Shown: positions 1 to 7,685 of the stretch, in pieces
Layout: each line of letters begins with the position of its first letter
Position numbering within the stretch: the first letter of the stretch is position 1
From: JAGOEY01 sp017997515
GTDB taxonomy: Bacteria; Pseudomonadota; Gammaproteobacteria; Burkholderiales; Burkholderiaceae_C
Assembly: GCA_026314275.1 (NCBI GenBank)
Contig: CP111109.1
Span: 2,666,001 to 2,730,000 of the forward strand
Length of the DNA stretch: 64,000 nt
Reading direction: 5' to 3'
Position numbers and translations under genes: made by a program
Notes under the pieces: generated by a model
Database searches by the model: none
What the model was told of the DNA's origin: nothing
Seen by the model: the letters and a program-made list of their open reading frames with translations, nothing else

Positions 1-2444
1 CAACCGCAGTTGCCAGCGACCCATGGTGGAATGCGGAACAATTGCACAATGGGACGTTATGGGATGACACGGATGCTTGCAAGGTATTGTTGTCATCCAA
101 CAAATCCGCCCATAAGGGTCTCATCAAAGCAGTCAAGGAGATCAGCGACGGTTTGAATACCGAAGGCATCCTGCCAAAACATCTGCGCCGCAAGCTGTTG
201 ATCCTCTCCTTGCTGATCGCGTACTTGGAGCAGCGTGAGGTCTTTAAAGATGGTTATCTGGCGCGCTTCCTGCCGGGCGCAGAGAAGTTCTTTCAGGTGC
301 TTGCCAGTGGCCCATCACTCGTGGCGCTGCTTGAAGATCTGGAAAAGCGCTTTAACGGCCATGTATTTTCCTTCAATGACGTTGACCGCGAACGATTGAG
401 AGGTAGCCAACAACTGATCCGCTTTTCCCGGCTCATTGAAGGGCGCGAGGAGTCCGGTGGTCAGTTGACGTTGTGGCAGCTCTATTCGTTCAAGGACCTT
501 CCTGTTGAACTGATCAGTCACATCTATCAGTTGTTTGTCAAGGACGCCGATAGTTCTGTCTATACGCCGCCATTCCTCGTGCGCCTGATGTTGGAGGAGT
601 CGCTGAATTGGGAGCGGCTTGATCGGCTGCAAGAACGCGGAGAGATCATCCTGGACCCGTCGTGTGGTTCGGGTGTCTTCCTCGTCGAAGCCTACAAGCG
701 GTTGGTTCTGCACTGGCGCAGCCGCAACCAATGGCAGAAGCCTGATGTCGCTGTCCTCAAGGGACTGCTTAAATATGTGCATGGAATTGATCACGAAGAG
801 GGTGCGATCGAGCTAGCCGCATTCAGCTTGTGCTTGGCTCTTTGTGATGCGCTAGAGCCGGAGACCATCCGAGCCACCATCAAGTTATTTCCACCACTGG
901 CTGGCGAGACATTGCACTTGTCTTGTTTCTTCGAGGCGAAGGAACAGGGCCTGATTACGGCACCGATAGGGGTCGTTGTAGGCAATCCGCCGTTTGCGTC
1001 GAAACTGACGACGCCTGGCGCTGTACGAAGCTACGAGCGATACAACGCCACACACAGCACACTTCCCGACAAGCAGCTTGCTTACTTGTTCCTGCATGAA
1101 GCGATGGAGATGGTTGCCGAGGGTGGTGTGCTGAGCATGCTGCAGCAATACAACTTTCTCTATAACCAGCAGTCGATTTCCTTGCGTCGGAGCTTCATCA
1201 GAAAATGGGATGTGCGTGAGATTCTCGACTTCATTTCAGTGCGTGGACTGTTCCAGAGGGGCAAGGCCGACACAAAGGTCGTTGTCATCGTCGCTGAAGC
1301 CAGGACGGCGCCGGATGAAAGGCGGATCTTGCACGCAACGTTCCGTCGCAGCGGGCGCTCGGATGCCGAGCAGGGATTCGACATCGACTATTACGACCTG
1401 CATTGGCTGTCGAGAGATCTCGCTCTGGAAAACGATGCTGTGTGGCGAGCCAACCTGTTTGGTGGTGGCCGTACTCTGGGCTTTGTTGATCGCCTGAAGA
1501 ACTATCGGACTCTGGGTGAGTACGCGAAAAAGAAAAATTGGGACTACGGCGAAGGATTCATCGAAGGCCTAAGTGGGAAGCGTGAGCCGGCGAAGCACAT
1601 TTCTGGGAAGAAATACCTTCCGTCGGACGCCTTGACTGTGGATGGGTTGGACCGGCAGCGGATTACGAGTGCCAAAGGCACTCTCTTTAAGACTGCCTAT
1701 ACAAGTGGCCGCTACACCCCGCCCATGCTCCTTGTTCGCGAGCAGATGGACCTTCCACATTGCTTGTGGACGGATTCATACCTCACTTATGGTCAGCAGA
1801 TCGTGGGGTTTTGTGCGGAGCAGAAGGACATTGCAGCCCTGCGGAAGCTGGACAAGTGGATGTCGATGTCGCGGCGTGCGTTGCAAGCGCATCTTGCATT
1901 GGTAAGTCCGCGCTTGTTTGTGCAGAAGGCCACCGCGCTCCAGGCGGATGATGTGTTCTCCATTCTGTATCCCGCAGAAGGCAGTCTCGACCTGAGCCCC
2001 AACGAAACAATTCTGGTGGATGACATCGTGGACCACTACCGCGACTTCATTCGGCTGGGTGAAGATTCCGAGGTGATGAAGCACAGTGGGCTACCCAGTA
2101 TGTCGGCCTTTAACGATGTGTTCGTGCGCCAGATCAACGCCATTTACAAAAAGAAGTCGATAAAAGCGCTCGCGCCGCAGACGTGGCCGGGTGTCATTTG
2201 CCAGCCGTTTGTTTTTGGTGCTGGCAAGGTGGATTGGCAAGGTGCGGATGCATTGAAGGGCAGACTGGCGTCGCTCCTACAGGAGCGTCAAGGGCAATCG
2301 CTGCAAATTACGCGGATAGCGCGTATCTATGACGGAAACTTCGTCTTCCTGCTCAAGCCGGACCGCCTGCGCTTCTGGATGCGTTCTGTGGCATTGAGGG
2401 ATGCGGACGAGATGCTGGCCGACCTTCGGGTGCAAGGGTTCTAA
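1..2444 (+). CDS. N6-adenine DNA methyltransferase (Eco57I/TaqI-like), 5' end outside window
   Basis: Class I SAM-dependent DNA methyltransferase expected to methylate adenine in a restriction-modification or defence system. The SAM-binding motif DPSCGSGVF lies near residue 216 of the visible protein and the catalytic NPPF motif (GNPPFAS) near residue 326. Past this catalytic core there are several hundred residues that probably include a target-recognition region. The frame stays open to the left edge, so the true start is probably upstream; the first usable in-window start is a TTG at 42. The stop is 10 bp before the start of a PD-(D/E)XK nuclease-like gene, which points to a two-gene module. 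An Eco57I-type fusion enzyme is less likely because no nuclease motif is visible in this chain, but the missing N-terminus could hold one. Confidence 0.8.
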   Translation, partial: TAVASDPWWNAEQLHNGTLWDDTDACKVLLSSNKSAHKGLIKAVKEISDGLNTEGILPKHLRRKLLILSLLIAYLEQREVFKDGYLARFLPGAEKFFQVLASGPSLVALLEDLEKRFNGHVFSFNDVDRERLRGSQQLIRFSRLIEGREESGGQLTLWQLYSFKDLPVELISHIYQLFVKDADSSVYTPPFLVRLMLEESLNWERLDRLQERGEIILDPSCGSGVFLVEAYKRLVLHWRSRNQWQKPDVAVLKGLLKYVHGIDHEEGAIELAAFSLCLALCDALEPETIRATIKLFPPLAGETLHLSCFFEAKEQGLITAPIGVVVGNPPFASKLTTPGAVRSYERYNATHSTLPDKQLAYLFLHEAMEMVAEGGVLSMLQQYNFLYNQQSISLRRSFIRKWDVREILDFISVRGLFQRGKADTKVVVIVAEARTAPDERRILHATFRRSGRSDAEQGFDIDYYDLHWLSRDLALENDAVWRANLFGGGRTLGFVDRLKNYRTLGEYAKKKNWDYGEGFIEGLSGKREPAKHISGKKYLPSDALTVDGLDRQRITSAKGTLFKTAYTSGRYTPPMLLVREQMDLPHCLWTDSYLTYGQQIVGFCAEQKDIAALRKLDKWMSMSRRALQAHLALVSPRLFVQKATALQADDVFSILYPAEGSLDLSPNETILVDDIVDHYRDFIRLGEDSEVMKHSGLPSMSAFNDVFVRQINAIYKKKSIKALAPQTWPGVICQPFVFGAGKVDWQGADALKGRLASLLQERQGQSLQITRIARIYDGNFVFLLKPDRLRFWMRSVALRDADEMLADLRVQGF

Positions 2445-2454
2445 CCGCCAGCCT

Positions 2455-3174
2455 ATGCTCGCAGATTTTTCAGATCGCCACGTCCAGATTGGCTCCCTCG
2501 GGAAAGATGTACATCTGTCTGCGGCATCGCTGGACGAGCTGATCGAGTTCATCGCCGGCGAGCTTCCGTGCTGGCGGGATCATCCCGATCGATCGGAAAA
2601 GACGGCAGAGACGGCGCTCACATCCCAGCTTTGTGGCCATCTCAATACTGTCGCCCGTCACTCTGCTGGCTGGGACATCCTACAGTTCCGCATCGAGGAA
2701 CCCGATGAACAGAAGAAGGGCCGCAAGATTGACTTGATCGCATCGGCGTGTGGGCCGACGATATGGATCGATGGTCGACGCTGTACCCAGTTCGATACGT
2801 TGCTTCCTATTGAGTGCAAGCGACTGCCAACGCCGAAGGACAAAGACCGGGATGAACGCGAGTACGTGATAAACCGGAAAGCGACAACGGGTGGCATCCA
2901 GCGTTTCAAGGCAGGGGATCATGGGGCGGCACATTCCCGTGCCGCCATCATTGCCTATGTCCAGGCCGAGACACCGCAAGTTTGGTTCGACCGCTTGAAT
3001 GCATGGATCACTGAGTTGGATGGCTCGGAGCACACAGGCTGGTCGTTGCAAGACCTGATCCGCAGTGAGTCCGTGGTCGGAAAAACTGGCCTCACCATGT
3101 ATCGCTCGCAACACGTCAGGGCCAAGGGACTCTCACAGATCGACATTCGCCATCTCTGGATTGCGATGAAATGA
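2455..3174 (+). CDS. PD-(D/E)XK nuclease-like protein paired with the methyltransferase
   Basis: Protein of 239 residues. A KIDLIAS strand carries Asp93, and PIECKRL carries Glu120-x-Lys122; this D...ExK spacing is the classical PD-(D/E)XK catalytic signature. The protein is soluble, with no membrane segment. It starts 10 bp after the methyltransferase stop, so the two are probably co-transcribed. The role as cognate restriction nuclease or defence effector is inferred from motif and position; no close family name is recognised. ATG 2455 was chosen; the same frame is also open upstream within the methyltransferase gene. Confidence 0.6.
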   Translation: MLADFSDRHVQIGSLGKDVHLSAASLDELIEFIAGELPCWRDHPDRSEKTAETALTSQLCGHLNTVARHSAGWDILQFRIEEPDEQKKGRKIDLIASACGPTIWIDGRRCTQFDTLLPIECKRLPTPKDKDRDEREYVINRKATTGGIQRFKAGDHGAAHSRAAIIAYVQAETPQVWFDRLNAWITELDGSEHTGWSLQDLIRSESVVGKTGLTMYRSQHVRAKGLSQIDIRHLWIAMK

Positions 3175-3231
3175 GAGGCCGGGAGGATCGTTGTCCGGTT
3201 TCGGATCGGCCGGATCACGCCTTCCTTACGC

Positions 3232-3459
3232 ATGACAGATTTGCAACATATCCCCGAAGATGAATTAATGGCCCTGGCGCAGCAGTGGCGCCGCGAGGCG
3301 CTGCGCGGGTCGAGGGATGCGCGCGGGACGGCGCACTTCTACGAATCCGAACTGCGGCGACGGAAAAAGGGCGAGATAAGTGTTGTGACGGATTCAGCGT
3401 TGGACACCCGGTCTTTGGCTGCTCGCGTGGCATCTCGGCCTTGGTGGCGTCTGTGGTGA
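3232..3459 (+). CDS. Small conserved ICE protein, unknown function
   Basis: A 75-residue charged protein beginning MTDLQHIPEDEL, with an Arg/Glu-rich middle (WRREALRG, FYESELRRRKK) that looks helical. Short proteins of this style recur in Tn4371/SPI-7-like ICE backbones; no function is known to me. Its stop codon overlaps the start of the next gene (TGATG at 3457-3461), so the two are translationally coupled. No membrane segment or known domain is visible. Confidence 0.55.
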   Translation: MTDLQHIPEDELMALAQQWRREALRGSRDARGTAHFYESELRRRKKGEISVVTDSALDTRSLAARVASRPWWRLW

Positions 3460-3713
3460 TGTCTGCCGACGCCCAGTTCATTGTTCTGAAGCTTTCCGAT
3501 CATGGGAATGCGCGCAGGGAGGATCATCTGTATGGTGGCTGGCATCGCCGCTTCTTGAACGTTACCGGTCGATGGTCGGCCGCGGCGATCAAGGAGGCTC
3601 CGCTGATTGCCTGGCCGGATGAAGGCACGGCGGCACAGGCAGTGAACATCGCATCGCAGGCGCGCGGGCGAGATGTCTCCGTCTTCTCGATTGGTCCTGA
3701 AAGCATCGGCTAA
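3459..3713 (+). CDS. Hypothetical ICE protein, possibly shortened by a nonsense codon
   Basis: An 84-residue protein whose ATG overlaps the preceding stop. After its TAA at 3711-3713 the same frame continues open for 41 more codons to a TAG at 3835-3837, and this extension reads like protein (HVAEYLTSLPPR followed by an amphipathic Arg/Gln/Glu helix). The simplest readings are a longer ancestral gene ended early by one nonsense change, or two adjacent small genes. No known domain is recognised. Confidence 0.5.
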   Translation: MSADAQFIVLKLSDHGNARREDHLYGGWHRRFLNVTGRWSAAAIKEAPLIAWPDEGTAAQAVNIASQARGRDVSVFSIGPESIG

Positions 3714-3837
3714 TCTATCCATGTCGCCGAGTACCTGACCAGCTTGCCGCCACGTGCGGTGCTGGGGGAACGGTTGCAGCAGGCGGCCGAGCGGGCGCGG
3801 TTGCAGATCGAGCAGCGCAAGACGGACAGCGATTAGT
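3714..3837 (+). pseudogene. In-frame continuation behind the stop of the preceding gene
   Basis: Forty-one in-frame codons follow the TAA of the preceding gene and contain HVAEYLTSLPPR and AAERARLQIEQRK, ending at TAG 3835. There is no ribosome-binding site with an in-frame ATG of its own. It is best explained as the detached C-terminus of the upstream gene. Confidence is limited because no full-length relative can be compared here. Confidence 0.35.
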
Positions 3838-4206
3838 TCTGTCCCAAGCATTCGGGCGTCCCGGCGTGCCGCCGTCGCGCTGTCGTGCTGCGCATCGAGC
3901 CTCGCTGCGCGACTCTCGCCCCATCCGGGCTTCCATCGTTCCCTCGCTTCGCTCGGCTGACGCCTTCGGCCCGGCTTATTGATCCGGGCCTACGCGCTCC
4001 GCTTGCCGAAAGGCGGGGGTGTGCAGTAGGCGGGGTGTGGGCGGTCTTGCTGTTCCCTTCATCGTGCCACGGCGTTCTCGCCGTCAATGACTGCGCGACG
4101 CTGGCGCTTGCGGCCTGGTGGCCGTCTTCGATCATTGACTGCTTGCGCTGCGCCGTGCCCCGGAAGGGTCGGGCAATTCCGCTCGGCAACCTTTCAGGAG
4201 TTCACC
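3838..4206. repeat. Gene-less GC-rich stretch with dispersed repeat (copy R4)
   Basis: No credible gene. Positions about 3862-4015 resemble positions about 5128-5292: shared blocks include GTCGCGCTGTCGTGCT, CTTCCATCGTTCCCTC, CGGCTGACGCC and GGCCCGGCTT in the same order and orientation. The last 40 bases carry the ribosome-binding site (CAGGAG, 4196-4201) for the DUF2958 gene. Confidence 0.6.
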
Positions 4207-4557
4207 ATGAACAACGCACTCATTACTGACGAGCAGCGCGTCGTGCTGCTGGCCAACGGCCGCGAATCCTCGGAGAACCCGGACTTCGATCCGGCGCCCG
4301 TGGTCAAGCTGTTCACGCCGGATGCCGGCGCGACCTGGCTACTGACCGAGATTGATCCCGACGACCACGACCACGCCTTTGGTCTTTGCGACCTGGGTCT
4401 GGGGATGCCAGAAATCGGCTGGGTCAGCCTGGACGAGCTGGCGACTGTGCGCGGCGGGCTGGGCCTGCCGATCGAGCGTGACCTGTCGTTCCGCGCCGAG
4501 AAGCGGTTGAGCGCCTATGCGCGCGATGCGCGGCTGGCCGGGCGGATCGCTGCCTGA
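4207..4557 (+). CDS. DUF2958 domain protein
   Basis: A 116-residue protein typical of the DUF2958 family found on plasmids and ICEs. It reads MNNALITDEQRVVLLANG, then PAPVVKLFTPDAGATWLL and FGLCDLGLGMPEIGWV. Function is unknown. A paralogue lies at 19720-20067 with the same block order, so the ICE carries two divergent copies. ATG 4207 follows CAGGAG by 5 bases. A strong hairpin follows the stop at 4569-4588. Cytoplasmic, with no catalytic motif evident. Confidence 0.85.
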   Translation: MNNALITDEQRVVLLANGRESSENPDFDPAPVVKLFTPDAGATWLLTEIDPDDHDHAFGLCDLGLGMPEIGWVSLDELATVRGGLGLPIERDLSFRAEKRLSAYARDARLAGRIAA

Positions 4558-4568
4558 CCCCGGCCCTT

Positions 4569-4588
4569 GGAGCGCCGCAAGGCGCTCC
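4569..4588 (+). terminator. Intercistronic GC hairpin
   Basis: GGAGCGCC and GGCGCTCC (8-bp stem, GCAA loop) sit between the DUF2958 gene and the next gene. No T-tract follows, so this is as likely an mRNA-stabilising or attenuating hairpin as a terminator. Confidence 0.5.
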
Positions 4589-4623
4589 TTGCGCTTTCCC
4601 AACCATCACAGGAGATCAATGCC

Positions 4624-4902
4624 ATGAGCAGCCATCACGACTACATCATCGAAATCACGGCAGAGCACGATGCGCTCAAGCCGTTCGCGCCGGAGAACGG
4701 CCAGCCCTTGCGCTTTGCGATCGGTGGCGCGGTGATCTACACGAACGAGGCCGGCTTGCAGTTCCGGCTCAGCATCACCGGGTTCTACCGGCCTGCCGGG
4801 CCTTCGGGGCTGTACGCGCGCGGTGCGCGTTATCTGCTGAATTCGTCTTCGCCGTGGATGCCGGTTTCGGAATCCAGCCTGCGCCCTGACGACTCGGCTT
4901 GA
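4624..4902 (+). CDS. Conserved hypothetical ICE protein
   Basis: A 92-residue protein beginning MSSHHDYIIEITAEHD, with an alternating hydrophobic pattern suggesting a small beta-rich domain (LRFAIGGAVIYTNEAG, LQFRLSITGFYRP). ATG 4624 is preceded by an AGGAG-type site. It lies in the backbone block between DUF2958 and DUF932, where small conserved proteins of unknown role are usual. No signal peptide, membrane segment or catalytic motif is visible. Confidence 0.6.
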   Translation: MSSHHDYIIEITAEHDALKPFAPENGQPLRFAIGGAVIYTNEAGLQFRLSITGFYRPAGPSGLYARGARYLLNSSSPWMPVSESSLRPDDSA

Positions 4903-5627
4903 TGCCTTCGCGCCCCTGACGGGGCGCTGCGCGCTTCGCTTGCCTCCAGGGGAAAGCCCTGCGGGCTATCCCCGCCGCGCGCAGCTTGGCGCCTCTCGAT
5001 ACCGCCGAACCGGCTGCGCCGGCTCGGCCACAAAGCCACTGCCGCAAAAAGCAGTAGAGCCAGCTTCCCGATGCCTGCGACATGGTGTCTGTCCTGGGCA
5101 TCTTGCTCATCCAGCGTTGAAGTCCGGGCGTCCCCGGCCACCTGGGAGATGGCCGGTCGCGCTGTCGTGCTTCGCATCGAGCCCCCTGCGGCGTCTCGCC
5201 CCTGTAGGGCTTCCATCGTTCCCTCACTCCGTTCGGCTGACGCCTCCGGCCCGGCTTGCAGCTTCGGGCCTGCGCGCTTGCGCTTGCCGTGCGGTCGGCG
5301 GTGGAAGGGGCCGTTGCCTGTCCAGCCATCTTTCCTGACTCCATCACCTTGCTCGCGACTGTAGCCCGCGGCCGTGTGCCGTCAAGGCGCGCAGGGCCGT
5401 GTCCTCGGCTGCGCCTGCGGGCCGCACCCACCCTGCGCTTGTCTCCTTGACGGCCCCCGTCCACGGGCTCCCTTTCGTCGCGGGCGATGAACTCAGGAAA
5501 GACGGTGGCAACGAGGCCAACCGGGTTCTTCGTGCCGACCGCACCGAACAGCCGGAAGGCTGGGCTCCGAATCTAGGAATCCGGTGTGCGGTTTCTTCAA
5601 CAGCCAACTTTTGTCAGGAGAAAGACC
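4903..5627. repeat. 725-bp gene-less stretch: dispersed repeats R3 and R5, hairpins, leader
   Basis: No credible gene. A GCGCCCC/GGGGCGC hairpin lies at 4910-4927 just after the stop codon. Copy R3 (about 4925-5040) shares CTTGCCTCCAGGGGAAAGCC with the stretch at 17740-17965. Copy R5 (about 5128-5292) matches R4. A long stem-loop follows at 5378-5454, then an AGGAG ribosome-binding site at 5617-5621 for the DUF932 gene. Confidence 0.6.
5378..5454 (+). ncRNA. Candidate structured leader of the DUF932 gene
   Basis: Outer stem GCCGTCAAGG (5378-5387) pairs with CCTTGACGGC (5445-5454). Inside it, GCGCAGGG pairs with CCCTGCGC, giving a long interrupted hairpin with a GC-rich apex. It lies about 170 bp upstream of the DUF932 start and encodes nothing evident. 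It could be a cis-regulatory RNA or a DNA-level inverted repeat. Confidence 0.35.
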
Positions 5628-5790
5628 ATGCAACTCGCATCCCGTTTCGCTTCCCGTTCCCCGTCACTGCGCAGCGATTACCCGCTGTCCGATGACCAGA
5701 TTCACCGTGTCGCCCCATCCATCTTTGCGGACGCCCCGCATGAGAGCCGTTCCGAGCGGTACAGCTACATCCCCACCGCCGCCGTGCTAA

Positions 5791-6938
5791 GGCAACGCTG
5801 ATTAAGGTACACGCACCTGCGTGGTGCTGCGTTACAGGTCGATGAAGCAGCAAACCCTCGCCATGGCCGCAGACCAAAGCTTTGAGAACTACCGCAAGCC
5901 CACCAGGCGCGACGAGTTCTTGAGAACCATGGAGGCCATCGTGCCCTGGTTCAGCCTGTGCGAGGTCATCGAGCCACACTACCCCAAGGCAGGCAACGGC
6001 CGCCCACCCATAGGTCTGGAACGCATGCTGCGTATCCACTTCATTCAGCATTGGTTCAACCTGGCCGATCTGGCTTGTGAAGAAGCCCTGTACGACAGTG
6101 CCAACCTGCGCCGCTTTGCAGGCATCGACCTGGGCCGTGAGCCCGTACCCGACGCCACCACTATCTTGAAGTTTCGCAAGCTCCTCAATGCGCACAAACT
6201 GGGCGAAGCACTGTTTGCCAAGGTGGGGCAGGAGTTGCAGCAGCGAGGCTTCAAGGTCCATACCGGCACCATCGTGGATGCCACCATCATCGGCGCGCCC
6301 AGTTCAACCAAGAATGCAGGCAAGGCACGCGACCCCGAGATGCACCAGACCAAGAAGGGCCAGCAGTGGTACTTTGGCATGAAGCTGCACATTGGCGTGG
6401 ACAGCCAAAGCGGCTTGGCGCACAGCGCCGTCGTCACAGCCGCCAACGTGCATGACAAGCACCCGCTGCCACAACTGCTGCATGGCAACGAGCGGCGCGT
6501 GTATGGCGACTCAGCCTATGCCAGTCAGAAGGCGTTGATTGCGGGTAAAGCTCCAAACGCCAAAGACTTCACCAATCAGCGCACGCGCCGCGCTGGTGGT
6601 CTCGTTGATGAGGTGGCTCGTGCAAAGAACCGCAACAAATCCAGGATTCGTGCCCGCGTCGAGCATGTCTTTGGTGTGATCAAGCGGCTGTGGGGCTTTG
6701 GCAAGGTGCGCTATGTGGGGCTGCACAAGAATGCCACGCGGGCGTTCACTGCCCTGGCACTGGCCAACATCTTCCTCGGCCGCCAAAGGCTGATGGCACA
6801 GGTGCGCCCGTAGGGGCCAAAAACGGGCTCAAGGGCCTGTACAAGGCCCTCTGGGCCGCCAACCCCAGCCTGCGCTGCGTCCAAACTGGGCGGGGCTGCC
6901 CGAAATTACTCCAATGCCGATACTTGATCAGCGTTGCC
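5791..6938 (+). mobile_element. IS5-family insertion sequence, copy A (1148 bp)
   Basis: Terminal inverted repeats begin GGCAACGCTGAT at both ends. The target duplication is CTAA at 5787-5790 and 6939-6942, matching the YTAR preference of this family. Transposase runs left to right. Copies B, C, E and F are the same length and nearly identical. Copy A differs from them visibly in one codon (VPWFSL instead of VPWSSL). Near-identity implies recent spread. Confidence 0.95.
5842..6813 (+). CDS. IS5-family transposase (copy A)
   Basis: A 323-residue DDE transposase counted from MKQQTLAMAADQ; an in-frame GTG at 5821 is an alternative. It has an N-terminal DUF772-type domain (GRPPIGLERMLRIHF). Catalytic segments visible are IVDATIIGAPSS (first Asp), RVYGDSAYAS (second Asp) and ARVEHVFGVIKR (Glu). 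Full length with no frameshift, so probably active. Confidence 0.95.
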   Translation: MKQQTLAMAADQSFENYRKPTRRDEFLRTMEAIVPWFSLCEVIEPHYPKAGNGRPPIGLERMLRIHFIQHWFNLADLACEEALYDSANLRRFAGIDLGREPVPDATTILKFRKLLNAHKLGEALFAKVGQELQQRGFKVHTGTIVDATIIGAPSSTKNAGKARDPEMHQTKKGQQWYFGMKLHIGVDSQSGLAHSAVVTAANVHDKHPLPQLLHGNERRVYGDSAYASQKALIAGKAPNAKDFTNQRTRRAGGLVDEVARAKNRNKSRIRARVEHVFGVIKRLWGFGKVRYVGLHKNATRAFTALALANIFLGRQRLMAQVRP

Positions 6939-7685
6939 CTAACCGAACTTCGCAAAGAAGGATTCCAACCCTTCATGGTGGCCCAGACCCGCGTGCGCGA
7001 TGAAGGCAAGCGCGAGCACACCAAACACCTGCTGCGCCTGAGGCACGCCAGCCAGATCAACGGCGCGGAAGCTAACGAAATCGTGTTGCTGAACTCGCAC
7101 GATGGCACGAGCAGCTATCAGATGCTGGCTGGTCAGTTCCGCTTTATCTGTACCAATGGGCTGGTGTGTGGCGACACCTTTGCAGATGTGCGCGTGCCCC
7201 ACAAAGGCAATGTGGCCGGGCACGTCATCGAGGGCGCTTATCAGGTATTGAGCGGCTTCGAGCGGGTCAAGGAATCCCGCGACCTGATGCGCGGCATCAC
7301 CCTGGACGATGGCGAATCGGAAGTGTTCGCCCGCGCCGCGCTGGCGCTCAAGTACGACGACCCCGACAAGCCAGCCCCCATCACGGAATCGCAAATCCTG
7401 ATGCCGCGCCGCTTCGAGGATCGCCGCCCGGACTTGTGGAGCGTATTCAACCGCACGCAAGAGAACCTGACCAAGGGCGGATTGCATGGCCGCGCCGCCA
7501 ATGGCCGCAGGCAGCAAACCCGCCCCGTGCAGGGCATTGATTCCGACATTCGCCTGAACCGCGCCCTGTGGCTGCTGGCCGATGGCATGCGCCAGCTCAA
7601 GGCCTGAACCCTTTCTGACATTTCCCCGCCGGAGGGGCGGCTCCCCTCCATTTCCTTGTTTATTTCACTTGATTGGAGATTCACC

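Larger units (their letters stand above)
5628..7607 (+). pseudogene. DUF932 domain (phage/plasmid-like) gene, interrupted by IS5 copy A
   Basis: The N-terminal 53-54 codons lie at 5628-5790 and the remainder at 6939-7607. The IS sits after PTAAVL; removing the IS and one CTAA duplication gives an uninterrupted reading ...AAVLTELRKEGF... of about 275 residues, the usual length of the family. The C-terminal part contains TFADVRVPHKGNV and VIEGAYQVLSGFERV, typical of the DUF932/TIGR03299 family on ICEs and plasmids; function unknown. IS plus duplication is 1152 bp (a multiple of 3), so the frame is the same on both sides, but the IS contains stops. Probably inactive unless the IS leaves precisely. 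Confidence 0.85.

Noticed and set aside
4775..5464. 229-codon minus-strand frame over the gene-less stretch
   Set aside because: Arg/Ala/Gly-rich translation of repeat DNA; no motif, and it crosses several hairpins.
5614..6261. Reverse frames of about 176-215 codons inside each IS5 copy
   Set aside because: They repeat at every IS5 copy as antisense shadows of the transposase.
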